From assembly GCA_021776465.1 (NCBI GenBank), contig JAJFFU010000185.1:1-32751 (forward strand): a stretch of DNA of 32,751 nt, read 5' to 3'. The translations under genes were made by a program, and so were the position numbers. Positions within the stretch are counted from its first letter, which is position 1. Each line of letters starts with the position of its first letter. The notes below the pieces were generated by a model. That model was given only the letters and a program-made list of their open reading frames with translations. It was not told the origin of the DNA and made no database searches. Source of the stretch: Parvularculaceae bacterium. Its GTDB lineage: Bacteria; Pseudomonadota; Alphaproteobacteria; Caulobacterales; Parvularculaceae. Shown here piece after piece: positions 9,632 to 17,397 of the stretch.

Positions 9632-10446
9632 GCCGCACCGCGAAAAGCATAAACAAGGACGATATGAACGAACACCATGAATAACAGCACCAAGCCAACC
9701 GGCGCATGTAGAACTCCCCAGAACTTCAATGCACCCTGCAACGCGTAATGCGTATCCAGTGTATTTTTTTGTTCAAGATAGTCCGCCAACTGCATGGCGA
9801 AGGCCGCCTCACGCTGATTGAGGTATCGCATCTGCAGTTCTAAGTCATTAAGGCGCTCCAGATGTGGTTGGCGGCTCCCGATAATATGCGCCAGCCTGTT
9901 CCGGTTTCCGGAAAAGTAGCTGGCCAAATGCTCGTCATAATAATTCGACAACGTAGGCGAATTTGATTCCTCAACAGTCCTCAACAATTCGCGCTCCACG
10001 CGATCTCGAAGCGCAAGAAGGTGACCCGGAATTCGCTCAAAAATGATTTCCTCGTTCAAAAATGCAAGCCTGCGTGCAAATAACCGATTGATGATGCCGC
10101 CGCCGATGCCAACAACGACGACGATCGCCAGTAGGCTCGCGAGAATGCGCTCGACATACCCGTCCGGAATTGAGAATTCGACGTGAATTGCGAATGCGGC
10201 AATCAGAAACAGACCGCTATAGTAATGCCATTGCGCCCAACTGGCGTTGCGTCCGAGGGGAAGAACGCTGAGCTTCTTTTTGACGTAAAATGCGAGCAGA
10301 AATATAATCAGGCCGGCAACCAGCCACCCGGAATAATATTGCTGGACCTGAAGCGATAGCGTGACAATTCTGAACGCATACCAGGTCAGCGCAATTGCGA
10401 TCACCAGGAGTATGGTGTTGCGAATCCGGCGCCTCAGAAATCTCAT
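9628..10446 (-). CDS. Integral-membrane cytochrome b-like protein with two H-x13-H pairs
   Basis: 272 residues with about five hydrophobic segments (near 11-30, 41-55, 72-90, 102-120 and 245-267) and a long soluble loop (about 130-235). His74 and His88 lie in one helix and His247 and His261 in the last. Both pairs are 14 apart, the spacing that clamps two stacked b hemes in cytochrome b and b561-type proteins. It is therefore likely to move electrons across the inner membrane and to exchange them with quinone. It sits between the FeS fusion gene and the decaheme gene and overlaps the latter by four bases. GGAG lies nine bases before the ATG. It does not closely match bc1 cytochrome b, NapC/NrfH or NrfD. 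A ferric-reductase-like fold is another option. Confidence 0.8.
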   Translation of the reverse strand: MRFLRRRIRNTILLVIAIALTWYAFRIVTLSLQVQQYYSGWLVAGLIIFLLAFYVKKKLSVLPLGRNASWAQWHYYSGLFLIAAFAIHVEFSIPDGYVERILASLLAIVVVVGIGGGIINRLFARRLAFLNEEIIFERIPGHLLALRDRVERELLRTVEESNSPTLSNYYDEHLASYFSGNRNRLAHIIGSRQPHLERLNDLELQMRYLNQREAAFAMQLADYLEQKNTLDTHYALQGALKFWGVLHAPVGLVLLFMVFVHIVLVYAFRGAA

Positions 10447-10521
10447 TTAAGTGGTCTCCAACCCACATCACGACCGAATATTTGTTCCCGGCGGACGATT
10501 AGGTTCCTTGACTGGCTTATG

Positions 10522-12255
10522 TCACCGATCCAGCCAATCCGCCAGTTCGCCAACGTCTTTCACGTCGACACGGGTCAAGGCGTCGTGCGAGCAGGCCCGC
10601 ACACAGGCAGGATCCCCGGGCGAGGTGTTACACATATCGCATTTCGTCGCTTTCACGATTGGTATTGATTTCTCATCAGTGAGCAGTTTCCCCTCCTCAT
10701 CGCGAATCGGGACCATTCGAATGTTATCATAAGGACAGCTATTGGCGCACTTGGAGCAGCCAATGCAGGTTTCGTCGTTAATGGAAACGATCCCATTTTC
10801 CGAACGATGAATGGCGCCGGTCGGGCACCCGATCATGCAGACTGGATCGTCGCAATGCATGCAAGCATTGGCAATCATGTACCGGCCAAAAGTCGGGCCG
10901 TGGCGAATAAATTTGGGGTTATTGTCGTGCGCCGCCGCACACGCAGAAACACAATCATCACATCGAATACAACGCTCCAGGTCGATCATCATCGTTTGCG
11001 TCCCATTGACGAAACGATTTTCCACCAGAAATTCTGTAAACTTTCGATCGACTTGCGCGGCCGGCTTGTCGAGTTTTCGTTTTTCGCCCGGCAACGCGTC
11101 CAGTTGTCTGTGTAATTCCGATTGAACTGCATCATTCTGGTCAGCCGCGAAGACGTTCTCCTCAATCCAATGGGTCGGAATACGAATTACATCCGCATAC
11201 CCGAGCGCGCCGTAACTGCAGCGCAATCTTTGCGGTTCGCCACCTTCCCATGAATCGTAAAGCTCCTGCAGGCCGAAAATACTGCCCGCGGCCAGATGCC
11301 CTAATGTGTAATGACCGTGATTAATGCGTCGGCTGACACGAACGAATCCGTTTCGGATTAACAACAGCCCATCGGCAAAACCACCGGCCTTAGCGATAAC
11401 AGGTTCAGCCTCTATCAGACTGTTATAGTCGTCGCTGGTCTCAACCTTCTTTGAAGCTTGTTGAAATTTTCTCTGCCAGGCAAATTCACCATAAACTTCA
11501 TATTGCGCGACATCCGCCAGCGCCCGGATTTTTTCTTTAGTGACATGTCTGAAAAGAGGCACACTGAGCAAATGCTCGTACAGACCGCGCTCACGATATA
11601 GGCTTTCGATTGAGCGATTGAAATCAGGCGCGTATTTGCAAATATCGCGCAATCCTTGCCAGCGAATTTCGAGGACTTGCGTTTTCTCGTTGCTGACAAC
11701 CGTATTGGTCATCTCTGTGCGCCCTAGCACCGCCGATTCACCGAACAAATCGCCAGGACTTAGCGCGACCACTTCAGCGCCTGCCTTTCGCACCAGTGCA
11801 TCCAGGTTCTTTATAGTAATTGCGCCGCGCCGGCGCGTGTTGCGATCGAGCCTGTTCCTGACCGCAGGGCCGATCTTTCGCACTTCGGCAAATCGGCTCT
11901 TTATAAAAAGTTTTTTCAACGCAGAAAAAATCGACGGCTTCGCCGCTTTCACCTGCCCCCATGCGGCCGGATCGATACCAGGCGAGAGGACCAGGCTTGC
12001 ACTACCGGAGAGCACCAGGAACGCCGAGTTTATATAAGCGCCGGCATTAAGAACGAGTTGGCTTTTTCTATACCGACGAACGCGGCAATCATTTCGAATA
12101 ATATCGCGCAAGCTCAACCAATGTGGGAAATCAGATTCCTGCATTCGACTAAAATGCGGCGTCGATAATATCTGATTGATATTCTTGTCCGACATACCAT
12201 CGGAGAACGGTTTATCCCACCGCCTCGGCCGTTGAATTATTTTTCGATGATTCAC
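10522..12255 (-). CDS. Two cyclic-nucleotide-binding-like domains fused to a four-cluster 4Fe-4S ferredoxin
   Basis: 577 residues. The first CNBD-like domain (about 35-230) keeps FGESAVLGRTEMTN, close to the phosphate-binding cassette FGE-x-A-x-x-x-R-T. A second, degenerate one (about 230-375) has GSIFGLQELYDSW. From 429 on there are 16 cysteines in four ferredoxin groups: CIRCDDCVSAC (429), CMHCDDPVCMIGC (465), CIGCSKCANSC (497) and CDMCNTSPGDPACVRAC (539). This is the pattern of the electron-transfer subunit of DMSO-reductase-type complexes. There is no signal peptide or DNA-binding domain, so it is probably cytoplasmic and docks on the membrane cytochrome b encoded next. A nucleotide or similar ligand may gate electron flow. 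The start is a GTG at 12255; ATG 12195 is an alternative. Confidence 0.88.
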   Translation of the reverse strand: MNHRKIIQRPRRWDKPFSDGMSDKNINQILSTPHFSRMQESDFPHWLSLRDIIRNDCRVRRYRKSQLVLNAGAYINSAFLVLSGSASLVLSPGIDPAAWGQVKAAKPSIFSALKKLFIKSRFAEVRKIGPAVRNRLDRNTRRRGAITIKNLDALVRKAGAEVVALSPGDLFGESAVLGRTEMTNTVVSNEKTQVLEIRWQGLRDICKYAPDFNRSIESLYRERGLYEHLLSVPLFRHVTKEKIRALADVAQYEVYGEFAWQRKFQQASKKVETSDDYNSLIEAEPVIAKAGGFADGLLLIRNGFVRVSRRINHGHYTLGHLAAGSIFGLQELYDSWEGGEPQRLRCSYGALGYADVIRIPTHWIEENVFAADQNDAVQSELHRQLDALPGEKRKLDKPAAQVDRKFTEFLVENRFVNGTQTMMIDLERCIRCDDCVSACAAAHDNNPKFIRHGPTFGRYMIANACMHCDDPVCMIGCPTGAIHRSENGIVSINDETCIGCSKCANSCPYDNIRMVPIRDEEGKLLTDEKSIPIVKATKCDMCNTSPGDPACVRACSHDALTRVDVKDVGELADWLDR

Positions 12256-12309
12256 CCAACTTATACCTGTTGCTTGAAAATCGACGCGACGCTTGCTGCG
12301 TATGGAATT

Positions 12310-13422
12310 CTATTGAGGGACAAAGACTGCGCCCTTATATTTGTCAGCGGTCGGCAGCATCGCGTCGACGCCGGCCAGCTCGCTACCGTTCGCGTCAGCG
12401 AATTTACGCGCATGCCCTGCCACCACGCTGGCGACGTCCAATAAAGCAGTTTCATTGTTCAATTTCAAAGTCGCGGATGCGCTTGCATTGATAATTGCGG
12501 TTAGCTGGTCATTGTCGACGGTTTCATCGATTTTCTTCAGGAACGCCAACGCCCGTTGCGCTCGCATCGCCATCGCCTTTGCGTATTCGGCATTTTGCGT
12601 TGCTTTGGCGACACCGCGAAGCGCATATTCATAGTCAAGCATTTTACCGATGATATAAAACAGCCGGCGGCGCTCAAGCGAAGCTTCGGTATTATCTTCT
12701 GTGTACCAAACATTGTGGCGGATTTCGCCTTGCGTCCAACGCACCAGTTCGAATTTGCTGCCGGCCGTGTGCCCGCCAACATTTACGAGACGTTCATTCG
12801 GAACGGTGTGGCAGGAATAACAGTTTGCGGCGAGCTCATAGAGGTTGCTGGGGCGGATCATGCCGGCTGAGTCGGAATCGGCCAGTCGTTTAATTTTGTG
12901 CGCGGGTGTTTCGTTTTCCGCCTTAACATCCTTGCCGCCAAAATCGCTGTGGATGTCTATCCAATCGGCGCCCGCGCTGTGGCAAGACTCGCATGAGATG
13001 CCGGAGATTGGCGTCGGCTTTGCCTCTTCCAGCGCCATTGTGAAATGGCAAGTCAGACAATCGCTCTCCGACTTGATGCGGCTAATTCCCAATTTGTCGG
13101 CTATGGCCCGCGCATCATCGCTGCGCGGCATATCCTTGAACGTGCTCGAATGATGCGTTTCTTTCCAGGCCTTGACGGTTTGCTTGTGACACTCCCCGCA
13201 CGCGTCAGGCCCCTCTACTTGCGCCGGGTCCAACCGGTAATCCGCTGCAAAAGCCGTCGCGCCTGCAAGCGTGAAGAACAAGCATAAAGCAATGACCGCG
13301 AAGACGCGAAAAATTGACTGCGGAGACGCCATACGCGCCGCAGGCCAATTACACCTTTCGCCATTCGGCCGCGCCAACGCCGCTACGCCGGCGCTCACTA
13401 ATTTTGTGTTTTCACTACGCAT
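12310..13422 (-). CDS. Periplasmic tetraheme c-type cytochrome (cytochrome c554-like)
   Basis: Four CXXCH sites at residues 75 (CGECH), 122 (CLTCH), 144 (CESCH) and 201 (CYSCH), then an all-helical, heme-free C-terminal half. The DACGECHKQTVKAWKETHHS opening and the CLTCHF..CESCHSAGADW middle resemble the cytochrome c554 family. A signal peptide ends at about ATAFA. Two starts are possible. The ATG at 13422 has GGAAG upstream but puts 30 residues before the signal region. The ATG at 13332 gives a normal signal peptide (MASPQSIFRVFAVIALCLFF) but has no clear ribosome binding site. It lies upstream of the FeS fusion gene and probably acts as a soluble electron shuttle in the periplasm. Confidence 0.88.
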   Translation of the reverse strand: MRSENTKLVSAGVAALARPNGERCNWPAARMASPQSIFRVFAVIALCLFFTLAGATAFAADYRLDPAQVEGPDACGECHKQTVKAWKETHHSSTFKDMPRSDDARAIADKLGISRIKSESDCLTCHFTMALEEAKPTPISGISCESCHSAGADWIDIHSDFGGKDVKAENETPAHKIKRLADSDSAGMIRPSNLYELAANCYSCHTVPNERLVNVGGHTAGSKFELVRWTQGEIRHNVWYTEDNTEASLERRRLFYIIGKMLDYEYALRGVAKATQNAEYAKAMAMRAQRALAFLKKIDETVDNDQLTAIINASASATLKLNNETALLDVASVVAGHARKFADANGSELAGVDAMLPTADKYKGAVFVPQ

Positions 13423-13727
13423 CTGTCTTAACTTCCGCCGCCCGCATCACATATCGGCGCAGGCAACGCTCCCCCCTTATTAACATCGAGATTTAATCAA
13501 CCGATTTACAAACGCTACCGAATGTTTCTTCGTCTAAACTGGCGCAATGGCGTTAACCGAACAAACCATTAGCACCCATCAATATTTTCCAATGGGCTAT
13601 AGCAAGAACAATTCCTACCGTCGCCGTCAAAGTCCTGCTGAGAAACGCCTGATTGAATAACCTCACAAATATGTGTTGATTCTGTGGCTCATGAGTATGC
13701 TCGTTTTACAGTCGAATCACTTCATTA
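13423..13727. other. 305-base gap inside the cytochrome cluster
   Basis: It separates the porin-like gene (stop 13728) from the tetraheme gene, so the cluster probably has a second promoter here. I see no clear terminator or sigma-54 motif. A 37-codon GTG-started frame (13553-13666, minus) encodes a hydrophobic peptide but lacks a ribosome binding site. TCACA-AATA-TGTG near 13663 is a partial inverted repeat of unknown meaning. Confidence 0.5.
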
Positions 13728-15188
13728 TTATAGCTTCGCTTGCAATTCTATCCTGGCGCCCGTGGCCGCGTCGTCGTTTTCCCGTTTGGTGACGAACGCG
13801 TCGAACTGTATAAATGTCCGATTGCCGAGCGCGCGCTGGGCACGCATGCCGACGCCATATTCGTTTTCAAGTGACGGGATTTGATCTCCATATTCGAACC
13901 GGGCGCCGGCTTCCACCGTGAATTGCGTGCGCCGATCGTTTGAGAATTTTTGATAGCCAAGCGCCGCGCCGCCGGCTTCGTTTGCACTATTGCTCAACGG
14001 CGATGGAAACGTTCCGATGCCTTGCGCAGCGAATAGCAATCCGGTTCGGCCCAATGGTCCGCCGGCAAGCGGCCCCCTGGCCGCAGATGTGAAATTATCA
14101 ATTCCGAAAAATCCATCGAGATACAAATTGTCGTGGGTATTTTTGGGAACCCAGGACAGCTCCATAAACAAGAGGAGCCCAGTATCAGATTGAGGCGTCA
14201 CACCGTCGACAGCATTCGAATATGCAGCCCTGAACGTTGCATTAGTCTTGCCAATACGCCGCGTTGCATCAATGCCGACATTTAATAAATCGCCCGTCTG
14301 ATCGGATTCCACATAGGCGACGTCAACATTAAACGTCGTATTAGGAGTGTCGATCTGGTTAAACCATCCGTAGAACTTGGCATCACGGTCGCGCTGATTA
14401 TTGCCCCTGTGAACGCCTCCCAAGCCGACAAAAATACTGGTCCGCCAGTTTACGATGTGCGGATTGTTCGTGAACCGAATATTATTTTTACTGAGACCAA
14501 AGCCGTCCATATTGTCATTGACGATAAACCCGTCGCCGAAAATCACGTTCTGACGGCCGAAACTGATGCCGATATCGTTTTTGGTGCTGTCGAACAGATC
14601 CCACTTCGGAAAGATCTCCGCGAGATCGCCCTCAAAAAACAGCGTGTCGACTTCGAAGTTTAATTCGTCGACATACCCTTCCTGATTGTCCGGCGAGAAC
14701 ACCCTGCCGGAAAATGCGCCGGTATCGCGGTTGTGCAAGGGGGTGACGCCAAACAAGATCCGCTCAGTGCCGCTCAATTGCAAATTCGCAAACAGGTCAA
14801 GCCGATTGGCCCATTCAGAAACGGTATCGTCATTGTCGTTTTCATAGGCCTGAAACGCCGTGCGGAAATTACCGTAAACCCATAATGACGGCGTCCAGAC
14901 GGCGCCAGTTGGCAACGTAATACCGCGCGAAATATTGCCCGTCCCCAGAAATTTCGGCCCGATTTCGAGTATCGGCGAGGTTCGCCCCGGAAGGTCGTCT
15001 TCCGATAAAAAAGGCGTTGGTTCGTCGTTCAATGACTCGGTGGCGTAATCGCCCGCGAGAACCACCGTTGTCGGCAATGCAAAAATGGGCAGCATAGGCG
15101 CGTAATCGCCCGCAAGGCCCGCTGTTGGCAACGCCAAAACGGGAAACGAGGCGACAGCGCCAAGCCAGCGGGATCTCATATTACGCAT
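13728..15188 (-). CDS. Outer-membrane beta-barrel protein of the cytochrome cluster
   Basis: 486 residues with a signal peptide and no heme motif. The body is rich in alternating amphipathic strands with aromatic girdles (for example LFANLQLSGTERILFGVTPL and WRTSIFVGLGGVHRG). It ends ATGARIELQAKL, a typical terminal beta-strand for BAM-assembled barrels. It lies 30 bases downstream of the pentaheme gene, so the two are co-transcribed. In porin-cytochrome conduits such as MtrCAB or PioAB a barrel houses a multiheme cytochrome. This protein is shorter than MtrB or PioB (about 700 or more residues) and I do not see their CXXC signature, so homology to them is not claimed. The export signal region carries a 57-base tandem duplication. 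GGGGGAG precedes the ATG. Confidence 0.85.
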   Translation of the reverse strand: MRNMRSRWLGAVASFPVLALPTAGLAGDYAPMLPIFALPTTVVLAGDYATESLNDEPTPFLSEDDLPGRTSPILEIGPKFLGTGNISRGITLPTGAVWTPSLWVYGNFRTAFQAYENDNDDTVSEWANRLDLFANLQLSGTERILFGVTPLHNRDTGAFSGRVFSPDNQEGYVDELNFEVDTLFFEGDLAEIFPKWDLFDSTKNDIGISFGRQNVIFGDGFIVNDNMDGFGLSKNNIRFTNNPHIVNWRTSIFVGLGGVHRGNNQRDRDAKFYGWFNQIDTPNTTFNVDVAYVESDQTGDLLNVGIDATRRIGKTNATFRAAYSNAVDGVTPQSDTGLLLFMELSWVPKNTHDNLYLDGFFGIDNFTSAARGPLAGGPLGRTGLLFAAQGIGTFPSPLSNSANEAGGAALGYQKFSNDRRTQFTVEAGARFEYGDQIPSLENEYGVGMRAQRALGNRTFIQFDAFVTKRENDDAATGARIELQAKL

Positions 15189-15218
15189 AATTCGAACTCG
15201 CTCCCCCGAGCTTGCTGA

Positions 15219-17138
15219 TCAGAAATTTACCGTCATTTGTTTTTCCCAAATCACCTGATGATTTGCGACGAGATTATCGGCGACTTCCCGCGCTGACATG
15301 CCGTAGTCAAATCCAACCGGCGAGATTTCATGCACCAAATTCACGGGAACCGCCGCAGATTTCAGCTTGTAGTCAATCGTGACACTCGCGGCGCCGGCCA
15401 ATTGTGATTTCGTGACTTTGTATTTGGCGATTCGCGTCGCAGACGGCGGGATTGTCTTGCGATGTTTGCGCGCAGCGCCCGGCTGACCGGTCAACATCAG
15501 CGACCGGGTGAACGGCCGAACAAAAGGCGTGACATCGGTTGAATAATTGACCGCCAGCACCTGTTCGCGCTCTCCGCCGCGCAAATTGCGCGTCAAAAAC
15601 TTCGACTGAAGGTTGAACAAGTACTTATCGCGCTTCAATTTTCCGTTGTGCACATACACTGAATGAGCGTCGCGCAAGTCGCCATTCGGGTCCAGATCGC
15701 CTGATTTGAATATGATTGCACCGGCCTCGTTTCGAACCGTCACTTCCAGCCATAACAATCGCTCGGCGTCAAAACCGGTCGGTACGTTGTGGCCGTCCGT
15801 TCCGTTACTGACCGGAATTTCAAACGTCAGCCCGCGCGCGCTTTTTTTCTGAACTTCTAATTCACCCAACAAATAACCGTTGCGCAGAACCTCAAGGCGT
15901 TTGGATGCGGCCCAGTCCAGTAATTCATGCTGATCTTCGATGATTGCACGCGCATCATAGCGATCGTCAATTGCGCGCCAGCGCGCAGGAAAGGCGTAAT
16001 CGTCAGGAACGTCATCTTCAAACGCGTCCGTCCCCCAGCCGGCTTCGTGATCAAACTCCAGCCACTCCTGCAACGTCGCCATTTCTGTTGCATCAGCGTT
16101 GTGCGGAAAGATGCCGGGATGAATAACGGAGTAATCCGGTCCGGCAAAGAAGTGGTTTGTCAGCTTGCGTGGTTGGGTCGCGACGCCGCCAACAATAGCT
16201 GCAGGGCCGCGCTTATATTCGGAAATCGCGCCCTGAACGGTACCCATATGGCAGTCCTGGCAGCTCTCGCCGCGCGCCGCCGCCGGCGAATTTTTGTATT
16301 CGGAGAACGCCTCCTCCAGTCGAAATCCGTTGAACAGATTAACGTCATGGCAGGAGCCGCAAAATTGTGATGTTTGTATTTGCTCGAAGTGACCCACTTT
16401 CGTGTGAATTTGACGGCCGGGTTCGCCTTCTTCAGTGACGACCCGGTATTGATCGCGATTATCGAGAACGCGGTTCAATTCCTTGTCGCCGGTCGGTCCG
16501 TAGACTTCCGTCAGGAGGTTTCCTTCAACCAGCGCAAGGCGCCCAGACGCTTTCCCATAAGCCTGATTAACGCGGTGGCAGACGACACAAGTAATGCCCT
16601 CACGCGAAGTTGGGTGCCGCGTTAAATTCGATTGATAGGGCGACTCTCCAATATTCATGCCCACTTGCGTATGGCAGCGAATGCAAAAATCGCCATTCGT
16701 ACCGTTACTCAATTGATTGATGCGGTTCTGCATCGCCATGTAGATCGGGCTGAGCTGAGCGTAGGCGTGCTGGGAGACGGACCATTCCTTGTAGTGGGCC
16801 TCATGACACGTTTTACAGGTATTGGCGGACGGATAGCGGTCCTCTGTAAAAAGCGCCAAATGGGCTTCCGCCGCTTCGTCCAGGCTCGCCGTCTCAACGC
16901 CGGTCGTGGCGTCTTCATCATCTTCGTCGAACAGAGCGTCTTCGGAGAGCTCGCCGGTCAATAAATCATCTGACGTCAGTTCTTCTTCGGTCAACAATTG
17001 ATCCAGTAGCAAGTCATCATCGGATTGCGCGTTGTCCTGCGCATAGCTTCGCGATTGACCGTGCAAAATGAAAATACCAGTCGCACACACCGTTAGCGCA
17101 ACGATGAAAACGACGGCTCTGTTTGGGCGTTGTCTCAC
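15219..17138 (-). CDS. Exported pentaheme c-type cytochrome with acidic N-terminal region
   Basis: 639 residues from a GTG. A signal peptide or anchor (about 8-32) is followed by an acidic, leucine-punctuated stretch (about 38-90, DDLLLDQLLTEEELTSDDLL type). Five CXXCH sites follow at 108, 152, 184, 260 and 293, in a layout like cytochrome c554 family proteins (TCKTCHEAHYKEWSVSQHA; GESCQDCHMG). The second half has no hemes. It contains GHNVPTGFDAERLLWLEVTV and DYKLKSAAVP, suggesting a beta-sandwich domain as in several larger multiheme proteins. This is the first gene of the cluster, about 260 bases from ppx. It may be periplasmic or surface-exposed next to the barrel protein. Substrate not known. 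Confidence 0.9.
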   Translation of the reverse strand: MRQRPNRAVVFIVALTVCATGIFILHGQSRSYAQDNAQSDDDLLLDQLLTEEELTSDDLLTGELSEDALFDEDDEDATTGVETASLDEAAEAHLALFTEDRYPSANTCKTCHEAHYKEWSVSQHAYAQLSPIYMAMQNRINQLSNGTNGDFCIRCHTQVGMNIGESPYQSNLTRHPTSREGITCVVCHRVNQAYGKASGRLALVEGNLLTEVYGPTGDKELNRVLDNRDQYRVVTEEGEPGRQIHTKVGHFEQIQTSQFCGSCHDVNLFNGFRLEEAFSEYKNSPAAARGESCQDCHMGTVQGAISEYKRGPAAIVGGVATQPRKLTNHFFAGPDYSVIHPGIFPHNADATEMATLQEWLEFDHEAGWGTDAFEDDVPDDYAFPARWRAIDDRYDARAIIEDQHELLDWAASKRLEVLRNGYLLGELEVQKKSARGLTFEIPVSNGTDGHNVPTGFDAERLLWLEVTVRNEAGAIIFKSGDLDPNGDLRDAHSVYVHNGKLKRDKYLFNLQSKFLTRNLRGGEREQVLAVNYSTDVTPFVRPFTRSLMLTGQPGAARKHRKTIPPSATRIAKYKVTKSQLAGAASVTIDYKLKSAAVPVNLVHEISPVGFDYGMSAREVADNLVANHQVIWEKQMTVNF

Positions 17139-17397
17139 GTTAGCTCTCGTTCCCCCCGCGAATCATCACTCACTAGCGCCGGGGCCTTTGGCGCACAAGA
17201 TATAGGATCAGAGTAGCGCTGATTCTTTGCGCGCTCGAACACGTCGCCGTTTTTCTCGCAACGGTTGTTATTAGACGCTCATGGCGCGCGTATCGTTTAT
17301 GCGTCGGATAATGCTGGCGTTATTGCAGTCCGCCGATATTATGGTCCGACCGTCTCTATATATTATCGGGACACAGGTGATTCGTTTTAGCGCCGGA

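Noticed and set aside
13484-13500. FNR/Anr-type box upstream of the tetraheme gene
   Set aside because: Only the TTGAT half is present. The second half does not match ATCAA.
13660-13676. CRP-like site in the cytochrome cluster gap
   Set aside because: The half-sites are in the wrong orientation (TCACA first, then TGTG) and the spacing is 4, not 6.
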